A stretch of 64,000 nt of DNA from Zunongwangia atlantica 22II14-10F7 (GCF_002094855.1 NZ_ARYN01000008.1:167361-231360), one strand, 5' to 3'; positions 1-9,525 are shown, counted from the stretch's first letter. Made by a program: numbers and translations. Notes: generated by a model from the sequence alone, not told the origin.

Positions 1-1618
1 AGTTTTTTCCGTCGTTAGACACTACGAGTCCGCGGTATTCTTTTTCAGCAAGATCGATCGCTTTATTAATTCCGTCGAGAACATCACCACCAATTGAATT
101 CATCTTACTGCGGAATTCCAGATTCAAAATACCATCGCCTAAATCTTCAACCACAACTCCGCTGTTTTGGAATACAGCCTTAGATTCACGAATATTGTCT
201 AAAATGATATAGGAATCTTGTCCCGGAACTTTTACGTGTTCTTTCTTCGGAATCTCATAATAATAAGTATTTCCTTCTTTTACTGAATAAAATGAAGTGA
301 TACCGGCATTTACCATTTCTGAAACCCAAGCTGCAGGCTCGTAACCTTCAGCTTTCATCATTTCGATTCCTTTTTCTACACCAATAGCATCCCAGACCTG
401 AAAAGGTCCGTGTTCCCATCCAAAACCGGCTTGCATCGCATCGTCGATTTTGTAAAGCTCATCGGTGATTTCAGGAATTCTGTTTGACGCATAAGCGAAA
501 AGTGCCGAGAAGTTTTTGCGATAAAATTTACCGGCTTTTCCTTCATCTTTAATAAGCACCTTATAACGATCGCTAAGTTTATCGATAGTTTTGGTTTGTT
601 CTAAAACTCCGAATTTCGCGCTTTTTCGATCACGGAATTCCATTTTATCAAGATCTAAAGATTTGATCTCGCTAGAACCGTCTTCTTTTTTTTCTTTTTT
701 ATAAAAACCTTGTCCGGTTTTGCTTCCCAACCATTTATTATCCATCATTGTTTGGATAAAATCTGGAAGTTTAAAAAGCTCGTGAGCTTCATCTTCGGGA
801 ACGTTTTCGTACAAGCCGTTAGCAACGTGCACCAGAGTATCTAAACCAACCACATCGACGGTACGGAAGGTAGCCGACTTTTGACGACCAATCACCGGAC
901 CGGTAAGTTTATCGACTTCTTCAATAGTCATATCCATATCTTTTACCATATGGAACAAACTCATTATACTGAAGATCCCAACGCGATTTCCAATAAAAGC
1001 CGGTGTATCTTTCGCGATAACCGATTTTTTACCCAGAAATTTTTTTCCGTAGTCATTCAGGAAATTCAATACTTCATCTGAAGTATCTGGTCCCGGAATA
1101 ATTTCGAATAGGCGTAAATATCTTGGAGGATTGAAAAAGTGCGTTCCGCAGAAATGCTTCTGGAAATCTTCACTTCTTCCTTCGTTCATAAATTTAATAG
1201 GAATCCCGGAAGTATTCGAAGTAATTAAGGTTCCCGGTTTTCTATGTTTTTCAAGTTTTTCGAAAACCTGTTTTTTAATATCAAGTCTTTCTACTACCAC
1301 TTCGATAATCCAATCTGCTTCAGAAACTTTAGTGATATCATCTTCTAAATTTCCGGTGCTTATGCGCTTGGCAAAATCTTTATGGTAAATAGGAGAGGGC
1401 TTCGATTTTAAAGAATTTTGCAATGAATCGTTAACGATACGATTGCGCACTTCTTTATCTTCTAAAGTAAGCCCCTTTTTTTGTTCTTTTTCATTGAGTT
1501 CTCTTGGAACGATATCGAGCAGTAATACCTCGACGCCAATATTGGCGAAGTGGCAGGCAATACCGCTACCCATAATTCCTGAACCTACAACAGCAACTTT
1601 ATTGATTGTTCGCTTCAT
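1..1618 (-). CDS. 3-hydroxyacyl-CoA dehydrogenase / enoyl-CoA hydratase (FadB/FadJ-like), 3' end outside window
   Basis: Bifunctional beta-oxidation enzyme: hydrates 2-enoyl-CoA and oxidises 3-hydroxyacyl-CoA with NAD in the cytoplasm. About 539 codons are present and the reading frame runs off the left edge. The N-terminus has the Rossmann dinucleotide motif GSGIMGSG (from Gly12) and the dehydrogenase signature HFFNPP with His160; the last readable part (FRSKMNSIGGDVLDGINKAI) is the beginning of an enoyl-CoA hydratase fold, so here the dehydrogenase domain comes first and the hydratase second, an order typical of Bacteroidota homologues of about 800 residues. The ATG at 1618 gives a clean start at the Rossmann strand. 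It lies 54 bp downstream of the MarR gene on the same strand, so the two are probably co-transcribed. Confidence 0.93.
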   Translation of the reverse strand, partial: MKRTINKVAVVGSGIMGSGIACHFANIGVEVLLLDIVPRELNEKEQKKGLTLEDKEVRNRIVNDSLQNSLKSKPSPIYHKDFAKRISTGNLEDDITKVSEADWIIEVVVERLDIKKQVFEKLEKHRKPGTLITSNTSGIPIKFMNEGRSEDFQKHFCGTHFFNPPRYLRLFEIIPGPDTSDEVLNFLNDYGKKFLGKKSVIAKDTPAFIGNRVGIFSIMSLFHMVKDMDMTIEEVDKLTGPVIGRQKSATFRTVDVVGLDTLVHVANGLYENVPEDEAHELFKLPDFIQTMMDNKWLGSKTGQGFYKKEKKEDGSSEIKSLDLDKMEFRDRKSAKFGVLEQTKTIDKLSDRYKVLIKDEGKAGKFYRKNFSALFAYASNRIPEITDELYKIDDAMQAGFGWEHGPFQVWDAIGVEKGIEMMKAEGYEPAAWVSEMVNAGITSFYSVKEGNTYYYEIPKKEHVKVPGQDSYIILDNIRESKAVFQNSGVVVEDLGDGILNLEFRSKMNSIGGDVLDGINKAIDLAEKEYRGLVVSNDGKN

Positions 1619-1672
1619 TATTTTAGGTCTGGTTTTAGAATTGCTACAATGCCCTGTAGCATTGAAGCCTGA

Positions 1673-2131
1673 TTATTCATTATTTAAGTCTATTTCTTGT
1701 TTATATATTTTCTTATTCGCTATAAGCTCTGTAATGGTATTAGCAACTTCAATAAAGGTTTTTAGATCTTCTTCACTCACATTTTCTTTTACGGCATCAT
1801 CAAATCTTAGTACAACACCTTTAGAGAAATTACGCATTTCCAGTCCATATTTTGTGAGGTAGATAAGGACACTACGGCCATCTTCTGGGTTTCTTTTACG
1901 AACAATTAAGCCTTTATCTTCCATTGCTTTTAAAATTCTACTTAGGCTGGTAGCTTCCATACCCATTTTTGGTCCTAAGGATGTAGATGGAGTTCCTTTT
2001 TCGGGGTCTATACTTAGCAGAGCAAAACCTGTCGCCATTGTACTGCCAGCTTTACCAGCCTCTTCGTTGTACATTTTGGAAACAGCCATCCAGGTAGCCC
2101 TTAAAACATAGTCTATTGTTTTTTCTTTCAT
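1673..2131 (-). CDS. MarR-family transcriptional regulator
   Basis: A 152-residue winged-helix regulator. The centre carries the MarR recognition-helix and wing pattern: MGMEATSLSRILKAMEDKGLI followed by the wing RKRNPEDGRSVLIYLT, at about residues 56-92. A helical dimerisation region flanks it at both ends. It stands first in a minus-strand unit leading into the FadB-like gene, and a separate acyl-CoA ligase gene lies just upstream. From this context I infer control of fatty-acid degradation with acyl-CoA or fatty acid as ligand; the ligand cannot be read from the sequence. A perfect 16-bp palindrome about 94 bp upstream of the start is a candidate operator. Confidence 0.92.
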   Translation of the reverse strand: MKEKTIDYVLRATWMAVSKMYNEEAGKAGSTMATGFALLSIDPEKGTPSTSLGPKMGMEATSLSRILKAMEDKGLIVRKRNPEDGRSVLIYLTKYGLEMRNFSKGVVLRFDDAVKENVSEEDLKTFIEVANTITELIANKKIYKQEIDLNNE

Positions 2132-2224
2132 ATTAAACCCTTTTGATAGGGAACTTTCGATTCAGCTATTGTTTTTAAGCCTTTAAATATTTAAAACCAA
2201 GTCTTCCAAATGTAATAAAATTAT

Positions 2225-2240
2225 ATTATGCATGCATAAT
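2225..2240. promoter_or_regulatory. perfect palindrome, candidate MarR operator
   Basis: ATTATGCATGCATAAT is a perfect 16-bp inverted repeat in the 222-bp gap between the ligase gene and the MarR gene, upstream of the latter. MarR dimers usually bind palindromes of 16-20 bp near their own promoters. Its assignment as an operator is inference from position and symmetry. Confidence 0.5.
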
Positions 2241-2300
2241 AAATAAACGTAAAATTTGTTAATATTATATTATTTAAGCTATAATTTTAAGACAAAACAA

Positions 2301-2326
2301 AAAACTCCCCGTAGTTGAGGAGTTTT
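2301..2326 (-). terminator. rho-independent terminator after acyl-CoA ligase
   Basis: The arms AAAACTCC (2301-2308) and GGAGTTTT (2319-2326) form an 8-bp stem. Read on the minus strand the hairpin is followed by a T-rich stretch (TTGTTTTG). It lies 28 bp beyond the ligase stop codon and separates that gene from the MarR-fad unit. Confidence 0.8.
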
Positions 2327-2353
2327 ATGCAATAAATTTAAGTTTATTCTGAA

Positions 2354-4135
2354 TTATTTATGTTCGTATATCAAATTATAAAGTTCGATATACTTTTCCT
2401 TTACATTTCGTCTTTTCACTTTCATGGTAGGAGTAAGGTGACCACCTTCTACCGTCCATGCTTCGGGGGTTAATTTAAATGTTTTTACTTTTTCCCAATT
2501 TCCAAAACTCTTATTATAAAATTCGATGTCTTGCTGTATGCGATCTTGTACCAATTGATTATTAGCAATCTCTTTTTCAGATTTATCTCCAAGATCGATA
2601 TTCTTGCGTAGTGCCCATTCTTTTACAAACTCGAAATTAGGCTGGATTAAAGCAGCGGGCATTTTTTCTCCTTCACCAACAACCATGATCTGCTCTATAA
2701 ATTGAGATTGTTTCATGGTGTTTTCTAAAATCTGTGGAGCTACGTATTTACCACCTGAAGTTTTAAACATTTCTTTTTTCCTGTCGGTGATTTTTAAGAA
2801 ACCATCTGCATCGATCTCACCAATATCTCCGGTATGGAAATAATGATCTTCTGTAATGGCTAATTTTGTCTTTTCTTCATCCTTATAATAACCCATCATT
2901 ACATTGGGTCCTTTAGCCAAAATTTCACCATCTTCTGCAATTTTAACTTCACAGTTTTTAATAGGTTTTCCTACCGTTCCAATTCTGAAATTATGATCAC
3001 GTTCATCATTAACGGCAATTACCGGAGATGTTTCTGTAAGTCCGTACCCTTCCATAACTGGGATCCCTGCCGCGGCAAAAACTCTGGCAAGTCGCGGTTG
3101 TAAAGCGGCACTACCGGAAACAATTAACTCAATATTTCCGCCTAAACCTTCTTTCCATTTAGAAAAAACGATCTTTCTGGCTAAACCTAATTTAAATTCA
3201 TACCATGATCCATTAGCTCCGTATGGTTCATATTGGTGTCCTAATCCTAAAGACCAATTAAATAAAGCTGTCTTAATCCCACCAGCTGAAGATCCTTTTG
3301 CTACGATCTTATCGTAAACCTTCTCAAGTAATCTAGGTACTGCTGTAATCACATTTGGTTTAACCTCTTTCAGGTTTTCACTTAGCATATCTATAGATTC
3401 AGCAAAATAGATCGATACTGCATAGTATTGATACAAATACAAAATCATTCGTTCAAAAACATGGCAGATTGGTAAGAAGCTTAATGCCGTATAAGTTCCA
3501 AAATCGAAAGGAACACGAGGAGCACTTCCCATTACATTGCTCACAATATTTTCGTGAGAAAGCATTACACCTTTAGGTCTTCCTGTAGTTCCAGAAGTAT
3601 AAATTAAGGTAGCCAGATCTTTAGAAGTTACGGCATCCATACGTTGCTGCACTTCGTCCTGGTTGCTAAGATCTTCACCAAGATCCATTACTTCTTTCCA
3701 GTTCTTACAACCTTCAATATCATCAAAGCTATATACTTCTTTAAGCTGTGTATTTGCCTTTATCGCATTTACTTTGTCCAGCACTTCTTTATCTGAAACA
3801 AAACAGTAGATCGATTCACTATGATTTATAACGTATTCGTACTCCTGTTCAGAAATGGTTGGATACACAGGAACGTTTTGAGCTCCAGTTTGTAAAACTC
3901 CAATATCAAGAATGTTCCACTCGTTTCTATTGTTTGAGGAAATAACAGCGATCTTATCATTTGGCTGAATTCCTAATCTTAAAAGACCTCGACTAATTTT
4001 ATTGGCCTGATCCAAATATTCGTTTGTAGATAATTTTTCCCATTTGCCATTTTTCTTAGTAGCAAGGGAAGTTTTCAGCGGAAAGTTTTTCTGCTGATAA
4101 TATGGAAAATCAAAAAGACGTTTTATCTCGTTCAT
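2354..4135 (-). CDS. long-chain fatty acid-CoA ligase (AMP-forming)
   Basis: Activates fatty acids to acyl-CoA by an acyl-adenylate intermediate, feeding beta-oxidation. The 593-residue protein has the ANL superfamily ATP/AMP signature LIYTSGTTGRPKGV at about residues 177-190, the A5 motif GYGLTETSP, the TGDIG motif with the hinge DRKKEMFKTSGGKYVAP, and the usual N- and C-terminal domains; its length fits the FAA1/LACS-like branch. No signal peptide or membrane segment is seen, so it is cytoplasmic or peripheral. It is followed by its own terminator and then by the MarR/FadB-like genes on the same strand, an arrangement consistent with one fatty-acid regulon. Confidence 0.93.
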   Translation of the reverse strand: MNEIKRLFDFPYYQQKNFPLKTSLATKKNGKWEKLSTNEYLDQANKISRGLLRLGIQPNDKIAVISSNNRNEWNILDIGVLQTGAQNVPVYPTISEQEYEYVINHSESIYCFVSDKEVLDKVNAIKANTQLKEVYSFDDIEGCKNWKEVMDLGEDLSNQDEVQQRMDAVTSKDLATLIYTSGTTGRPKGVMLSHENIVSNVMGSAPRVPFDFGTYTALSFLPICHVFERMILYLYQYYAVSIYFAESIDMLSENLKEVKPNVITAVPRLLEKVYDKIVAKGSSAGGIKTALFNWSLGLGHQYEPYGANGSWYEFKLGLARKIVFSKWKEGLGGNIELIVSGSAALQPRLARVFAAAGIPVMEGYGLTETSPVIAVNDERDHNFRIGTVGKPIKNCEVKIAEDGEILAKGPNVMMGYYKDEEKTKLAITEDHYFHTGDIGEIDADGFLKITDRKKEMFKTSGGKYVAPQILENTMKQSQFIEQIMVVGEGEKMPAALIQPNFEFVKEWALRKNIDLGDKSEKEIANNQLVQDRIQQDIEFYNKSFGNWEKVKTFKLTPEAWTVEGGHLTPTMKVKRRNVKEKYIELYNLIYEHK

Positions 4136-4372
4136 CTATGTAAACATTAGCATACCTTGCAAAATAGCAAAATAGCGGAGTATTTCAAATGAAATTAATA
4201 AAAAAGAAACTAAAAATAAGGGTTAAATTATATAATTTTTAATTTTAGTTAATTTATATTGGTGTTCAACGACAATTTATATTAATAAATTATAAAATCA
4301 GTTAAATTCGATTTAAAAGACTGCTATTTTTTCTTTGCGATTGGTTAGTTGACTAGATTGCTTAAAAAAACG

Positions 4373-4975
4373 ATGAATACCAACCAATTTTTAAGTTTAT
4401 TTATTTTTAGTCTTTTATTTATTTCCTGCGGAAGCCAGGTTAAGACTACTAGCAGTAAAGACAAAGATCTAAACAATTATCAAACCTACGCTTATTTACC
4501 CAATTCAGGATTTAATACAGCTAAGATGGAAAACGACCAGAACATCAACAAAATTGTTCTGGAAACCGTTAATATGAATATGGAAAATGCAGGATATTCT
4601 TTAGATACAGAGCAACCAGATCTACTGGTTCTAATTAATTCGACCACAAATATTGAAGAAAATCAAAAAACTGAAGCTGAATATGCTTCATACCCTTATG
4701 ATCCCGGTGTAACGGCCGTAAGTCCGCTTTACAGTAACTATTTTTATTCAGGTTTTGCCAATTTTGGACCAATAACCGGATATGACGTAAATACTTATCA
4801 GTATCAAGAAGGAGCTGTAGATATTAATCTTGTGGACGGTAAAACCAAAGAATTGGTTTGGAGTGGCCAAACTTCAGGAGCGATAGTGAACGCGGCTAAT
4901 CTTGAAGCGCAGGAGGAATTGATCAATCAAATTTTTAGTGAATTTCCGGCATTTCAGGAAAATTCAAAAAAATAG
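4373..4975 (+). CDS. DUF4136 lipoprotein
   Basis: A 200-residue predicted lipoprotein. The N-terminus MNTNQFLSLFIFSLLFISC is a signal peptide with a lipobox ending at Cys19. An upstream in-frame TTG at 4349 would add eight residues, but the ATG at 4373 places the hydrophobic segment properly and is preferred. The mature part begins with the pattern NNYQTYAYLPNSGF and includes a second conserved stretch, VDGKTKELVWSGQTSG, both characteristic of the DUF4136 family of Bacteroidota and Proteobacteria. The function of the family is unknown. A strong terminator follows within 25 bp. Confidence 0.85.
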   Translation: MNTNQFLSLFIFSLLFISCGSQVKTTSSKDKDLNNYQTYAYLPNSGFNTAKMENDQNINKIVLETVNMNMENAGYSLDTEQPDLLVLINSTTNIEENQKTEAEYASYPYDPGVTAVSPLYSNYFYSGFANFGPITGYDVNTYQYQEGAVDINLVDGKTKELVWSGQTSGAIVNAANLEAQEELINQIFSEFPAFQENSKK

Positions 4976-4997
4976 AAATCAATATTCGATAAAATTG

Positions 4998-5023
4998 GGG
5001 CTGATTTTTTCAGCCCTTTTTTT
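4998..5023 (+). terminator. rho-independent terminator after DUF4136 gene
   Basis: GGGCTGA (4998-5004) pairs with TCAGCCC (5010-5016) around a five-T loop and is followed by a run of seven Ts. Confidence 0.88.
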
Positions 5024-5086
5024 ATTATAAATCATTGAAATTCAATCGAAAATGTACCATTTTATTCATAATAACATTTGTAAATT

Positions 5087-5236
5087 ACTGATTTTCAGTG
5101 TTTAAATGTTTATTGTAGCCCAAAAATTTATCTAGAATTTAATTTTTAGTCGTTTTACTTTAATTTTATCCAGACTTTATATGTTTCTGATTAAAATTCT
5201 ACAAAAATAACTGATTTTCAATGTTTTAAATGTTTT
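5087..5236. repeat. two near-identical direct repeats
   Basis: ACTGATTTTCAGTGTTTAAATG (5087-5108) recurs as ACTGATTTTCAATGTTTTAAATG (5210-5232), 123 bp apart, in the 335-bp gap between the DUF4136 gene and the broken secreted-protein gene. Apart from the terminator and these copies I see nothing in this gap. The two copies may be regulator binding sites or remnants of a duplication. Confidence 0.55.
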
Positions 5237-5310
5237 TTGCTGCTTTTAAACCTACATTTATTAGGCCTCATATCATCTTCTTTTTGTAACCAATTAAAAT
5301 CCATATAGAT

Positions 5311-5709
5311 ATGAGAAATCTCAGCATTACTTTTGCCATTATTTTTAGTTTTTTATGTTTTTCGCTGCAAGCGCAAGAAGAATCTGAGGAAATGAAACCT
5401 AAGAAATTGGATAATCCCGAATGGTATTAAGTTTCCAAAATCAAGTTTAAAAGCGGCCATTATAACCGGGCTAAAGAAATCTTGAATGATTATTATTTTA
5501 AAACGTCTAAGGCATATGGTGGACAATTGCCTAAAATGATCTTAAGATCATTTACTGGCTCTTACGATATGATGATCGTTTGGGAAATGAAAAAAGGATT
5601 AACCGAATTTGAATGGGAAACCAGTCCGGATGATATAGCGTTTTATACTGAACTCATTAAGCTTACCGGAAGCAAGGAAGAAGCAGATAAAATTATTAAA
5701 GAATTTTAG
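5311..5709 (+). pseudogene. small secreted protein gene interrupted by an in-frame TAA
   Basis: The ATG at 5311 starts a 39-residue peptide with a clear signal sequence (MRNLSITFAIIFSFLCFSLQAQ) that ends at a TAA at 5428-5430. The same frame then continues without a stop for 92 more codons to 5709 (VSKIKFKSGHYNRAKE, then a stretch rich in aromatic and acidic residues ending in KEEADKIIKEF). Signal peptide and downstream part lie in one frame with no length change, so a single substitution such as GAA or CAA to TAA explains the break; the intact protein would be about 132 residues. The family is not recognised. A TTG at 5482 could restart translation, but that product would lack a signal peptide. 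A terminator follows at 5772. Confidence 0.75.
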
Positions 5710-5771
5710 GAGTTAGTGACTACTTCAGATGGGCAACTAGCGCTCAATTTCAAACTTGAATAATATGAATA

Positions 5772-5802
5772 AAAAAAGGAGCTGAAAACCAGCTCCTTTT
5801 TT
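5772..5802. terminator. bidirectional terminator between pseudogene and purL
   Basis: AAAAAAGGAGCTG and CAGCTCCTTTTTT form a long stem around a five-base loop, with A-tract and T-tract on either side, so it can act on both converging transcripts. Confidence 0.88.
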
Positions 5803-5819
5803 ATTCAAATAATCTTAGA

Positions 5820-8800
5820 TTATTTATTTTCTAACCATTTTTTTGCGTTTTCAAAAGCGCTAAGCCATGGTGTTACTTTATCATCTTTGCGATCTTCTGG
5901 ATAATACGCCCAATTCCATGAGAACGTAGAACGCTCTAAGTGTGGCATCATTACCAGGTGACGACCAGAATCGTCAGTTAAGATCGCCGTATTAAAGTCA
6001 GATCCATTTGGGTTCGCCGGATATCCTTCAAATCCATATTTTCCAACAATATTGTATTTTTCTTCAGCATAAGGGAAGCTAAATTTACCTTCACCGTGCG
6101 CTGCCCAGATTCCTAATTTGCTACCCGCAAGATCACTAAGCATAACAGAATTATTTTCAGCGATTTCTACGGAAGTAAAATTACACTCAAATTTATGCGA
6201 ATCGTTATGAAGCATTTTAGGTTTTTCTTCATGAGTAGGATTAATTAAACCTAACTCAATAAATAACTGGCAACCATTACAAACACCAAGCGATAACGTA
6301 TCATCTCTTTTGAAGAAATTATCTAATGCCGTTTTTGCTTTTTCGTTGTAAAGGAAGGCACCAGCCCAACCTTTTGCACTTCCTAAAACATCTGAATTAG
6401 AGAAACCACCAACAGCTGCGATAAACTGAATATCTTCTAAAGTTTCACGGCCACTTATTAAATCTGTCATGTGTACATCTTTTACATCAAAACCGGCAAG
6501 GTGCATGGCACGAGCCATTTCACGTTCAGAATTCGATCCTTTTTCACGAATGATCGCCGCCTTAATTTTAGGCTTATTTTGGTCGATTTCAGGAAGCTTT
6601 CCTGTAAAATTAGCTGGGAATTTATAAGAAAGAGGCTGATTTTTATAGTTCTCGTAACGCTCTGCCGCTTTTTCTTTTCCGCTCTGTTTCTGGTCTAATA
6701 AGAAAGACGATTTGTACCAAACATCACGTAATTCAGCAATATCAAGATTTAGCGTTTCTTCATTATTTTTAATGGTCAAAGTAGCTGTTTCAGAAACTTC
6801 ACCAATTTTGAAAAATTCAATTCCGTTATCAGCTAAAACTTTTTCCGCAGTATCATCAGTCGCCTGGAAAACAACAGAACTATTTTCGTTGAATAATAAT
6901 TTTACAAGATCGCTTTCTCCTAATGCTGAAAGATCGATGTTCGCGCCAAGATTTTGATCTGCAAAACACATTTCTAAGAGGGTAGTTATCAATCCACCTG
7001 AAGCCACATCGTGACCGGCAGCGATCATATCATTTTTTATTAATCCTTGAAGATTATAAAAAGCATCTGCGAATTTTTTATCGTTTTTTATTGTAGGAAC
7101 TTCATCACCAATCTTATTAAGAATCTGGGCGAAAGAAGAACCACCTAATTTTAACGAATCTTGGGATAAGTTAATATAATAAATAGCACCAGCATTTTTC
7201 TGTAAAACCGGTTCTACGATCTTAGAAACATCGTCACAATGTCCGGCAGCCGAGATGATCACCGTCCCCGGAGAAAGTACATCGCCATCTTTATATTTTT
7301 GTTTCATCGAAAGCGAATCTTTACCGGTAGGAACGTTAATTCCAAGGCTAATCGCAAAATCTGAAACTCCCTGTACCGCCTCATAAAGTCTGGCGTCTTC
7401 ACCTTCGTTATTACAAGGCCACATCCAGTTTGCAGATAATGAAACCGATTTTAGACCTTTTTCTAGTGGAGCCCAAACAATATTGGTAAGCGCTTCAGCA
7501 ATAGAATTTTTAGAACCAGCAACTGGATCTACCAATGCCGAGATAGGAGAGTGGCCAATAGAAGTAGCTACACCATCTTTTCCTTTATAATCCAGCGCCA
7601 TTACTCCAACATTGTTTAGAGGTAATTGCAATGGTCCTGCAGTTTGTTGTTTTGCAACACGTCCAGAAACACAGCGATCCACTTTATTAGTTAACCAGTC
7701 TTTACAGGCAACAGCTTCCAATTGTAAAACCTGTTTTAAGTATTCCTGAATATTATTTGAAGAGTATACCAGTTTATCGTAATCTCTGGCAACTGTTCTA
7801 TCGTTCATTATGGTTTTTGGAGAGCTTCCGAACATATCTGAAAGATCCAGATCCATTGGTTTTTTACCACTTTTAGAACCTTCAAAAGTAAAACGATTAG
7901 AATCGGTTACGTCTCCAACATCATACATTGGTGAACGTTCTCTATCGGCAACACGTCTAAGTGTTTCAATGTCTTTCTCACCAATTACCAATCCCATACG
8001 TTCCTGGGATTCGTTACCAATAATTTCTTTTGAAGAAAGTGTTGGATCTCCAACCGGGAGTTTATCAAGATCGATAGTTCCACCGGTTTCCTCCACTAAT
8101 TCACTTAAACAGTTTAAGTGCCCACCTGCACCATGATCGTGGATAGAAACGATAGGATTTTCTTCCGCTTCTACCATTCCTCGTACCGCATTGGCAGCAC
8201 GTTTTTGCATTTCTGGGTTAGAACGTTGTATCGCGTTTAATTCGATACCACTGCTAAATTCTCCAGTATCTGCTGAAGAAACGGCAGCTCCACCCATCCC
8301 GATTCTATAATTTTCACCGCCAAGAATAACGATTTTGTCACCTTTTTGCGGAATATCTTTTTTCGCCTGGCATGCTTTCCCGTAACCAACACCACCGGCC
8401 TGCATAATTACTTTATCGTAACCCAATCTTCTACCATGCTCTTCATGCTCAAAGGTAAGTACAGAACCTGCAATTAGTGGTTGCCCAAATTTATTTCCAA
8501 AATCAGAGGCTCCATTAGATGCTTTTATCAAAATATCCATTGGAGTTTGGTATAACCATTCACGCTCGTTCATCGCTTTCTCCCATGGGCGATCTTCAGC
8601 TAAACGACTATAAGAAGTCATATAAACCGCAGTTCCTGCTAAAGGAAGTGAACCTTTACCACCAGCAAGACGGTCTCTAATCTCACCACCACTACCAGTT
8701 GCAGCACCGTTAAAAGGCTCTACAGTAGTTGGGAAATTGTGTGTTTCTGCTTTTAGAGAGATTACAGAATCATAATCTGTATTTTGGTAATAATCTGGCT

Positions 8801-9485
8801 TATCTGCAGATTTTGGAGCAAATTGCTCTAATTTTGGTCCTTTTACAAAGGCCACATTATCTTTATAAGCCGATACAATATCGTTAGGATTTTCTTCGGA
8901 AGTTTTTCTAATCATTTTAAAAAGAGAAGAAGGTTTTTCTTCACCATCGATCACAAAAGTTCCATTGAAAATTTTATGTCTACAATGCTCAGAATTCACC
9001 TGAGAGAAACCAAAAACTTCCGAATCGGTTAATTTTCGGCCTATTTTTTCAGCTAATCCCTGTAAATAAGCAACTTCTTCAGCATTTAAAGCTAAACCTT
9101 CTTTTTGGTTGTAAGCTTCAATATCCTCGATTTCCTTAATGGCTTCCGGCTCAATGTCAATTTTGAAAATATCCTGATTTAATTCAGAATATTTCTGCGA
9201 AAGCATAGGGTCAAAATCCTTAAAATTTTCATCAATTTTATAGAATTCCTCGATTCTAATAATACCTTCGATACCCATATTTTGGGTGATCTCTACCGCA
9301 TTTGTACTCCACGGGGTAATCATTGCAGCACGTGGCCCAACAAAAAAATCTGCCAAAGCAGATTCGTTATATTTTTGCGCGCCCCCAAAAAGCCAGTTTA
9401 ATTTAGAAATATCTTCAGCCAAAAGCTGTGTGTGCGTTTGCACGGCATAAACCTTGTTGGTTTTAGTTCCGAAGAATAGGATCAT
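5820..9485 (-). CDS. purL: phosphoribosylformylglycinamidine synthase, single-chain form
   Basis: Catalyses the fourth step of purine synthesis: FGAR, glutamine and ATP to FGAM. At 1221 residues it is the large fused form seen in gamma-proteobacteria and Bacteroidota. It has an N-terminal PurS-like domain, the linker, the two AIRS-like synthetase halves (with SLKAETHNFPTTVEPFNGAATG and SIHDHGAGG), and a C-terminal class I glutaminase. In the glutaminase the nucleophile is Cys1069 in GVCNGCQ and the His-Glu pair is in MPHLER (His1182, Glu1184). All key motifs are present, so it should be active. It stands alone between two terminators, with a candidate promoter element at 9518-9525. Confidence 0.97.
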   Translation of the reverse strand: MILFFGTKTNKVYAVQTHTQLLAEDISKLNWLFGGAQKYNESALADFFVGPRAAMITPWSTNAVEITQNMGIEGIIRIEEFYKIDENFKDFDPMLSQKYSELNQDIFKIDIEPEAIKEIEDIEAYNQKEGLALNAEEVAYLQGLAEKIGRKLTDSEVFGFSQVNSEHCRHKIFNGTFVIDGEEKPSSLFKMIRKTSEENPNDIVSAYKDNVAFVKGPKLEQFAPKSADKPDYYQNTDYDSVISLKAETHNFPTTVEPFNGAATGSGGEIRDRLAGGKGSLPLAGTAVYMTSYSRLAEDRPWEKAMNEREWLYQTPMDILIKASNGASDFGNKFGQPLIAGSVLTFEHEEHGRRLGYDKVIMQAGGVGYGKACQAKKDIPQKGDKIVILGGENYRIGMGGAAVSSADTGEFSSGIELNAIQRSNPEMQKRAANAVRGMVEAEENPIVSIHDHGAGGHLNCLSELVEETGGTIDLDKLPVGDPTLSSKEIIGNESQERMGLVIGEKDIETLRRVADRERSPMYDVGDVTDSNRFTFEGSKSGKKPMDLDLSDMFGSSPKTIMNDRTVARDYDKLVYSSNNIQEYLKQVLQLEAVACKDWLTNKVDRCVSGRVAKQQTAGPLQLPLNNVGVMALDYKGKDGVATSIGHSPISALVDPVAGSKNSIAEALTNIVWAPLEKGLKSVSLSANWMWPCNNEGEDARLYEAVQGVSDFAISLGINVPTGKDSLSMKQKYKDGDVLSPGTVIISAAGHCDDVSKIVEPVLQKNAGAIYYINLSQDSLKLGGSSFAQILNKIGDEVPTIKNDKKFADAFYNLQGLIKNDMIAAGHDVASGGLITTLLEMCFADQNLGANIDLSALGESDLVKLLFNENSSVVFQATDDTAEKVLADNGIEFFKIGEVSETATLTIKNNEETLNLDIAELRDVWYKSSFLLDQKQSGKEKAAERYENYKNQPLSYKFPANFTGKLPEIDQNKPKIKAAIIREKGSNSEREMARAMHLAGFDVKDVHMTDLISGRETLEDIQFIAAVGGFSNSDVLGSAKGWAGAFLYNEKAKTALDNFFKRDDTLSLGVCNGCQLFIELGLINPTHEEKPKMLHNDSHKFECNFTSVEIAENNSVMLSDLAGSKLGIWAAHGEGKFSFPYAEEKYNIVGKYGFEGYPANPNGSDFNTAILTDDSGRHLVMMPHLERSTFSWNWAYYPEDRKDDKVTPWLSAFENAKKWLENK

Positions 9486-9517
9486 CCTAAAGAAGTTTTG
9501 TGTTGTTGTTGAAAGCG

Positions 9518-9525
9518 CAAATTTA
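9518..9525 (-). promoter_or_regulatory. candidate purL promoter, -7 element
   Basis: On the minus strand this reads TAAATTTG, matching the Bacteroidota -7 consensus TAnnTTTG, and would place transcription start roughly 25 bases before the purL ATG. The -33 TTG is not clear, so confidence is moderate. Confidence 0.45.

Noticed and set aside
1443..1862. Long open frames on the plus strand opposite the fad genes and similar antisense frames over purL, rsmB-like, rmuC and btu genes
   Set aside because: They lie entirely within convincing genes on the other strand, have no family resemblance or start signals, and arise from codon bias.
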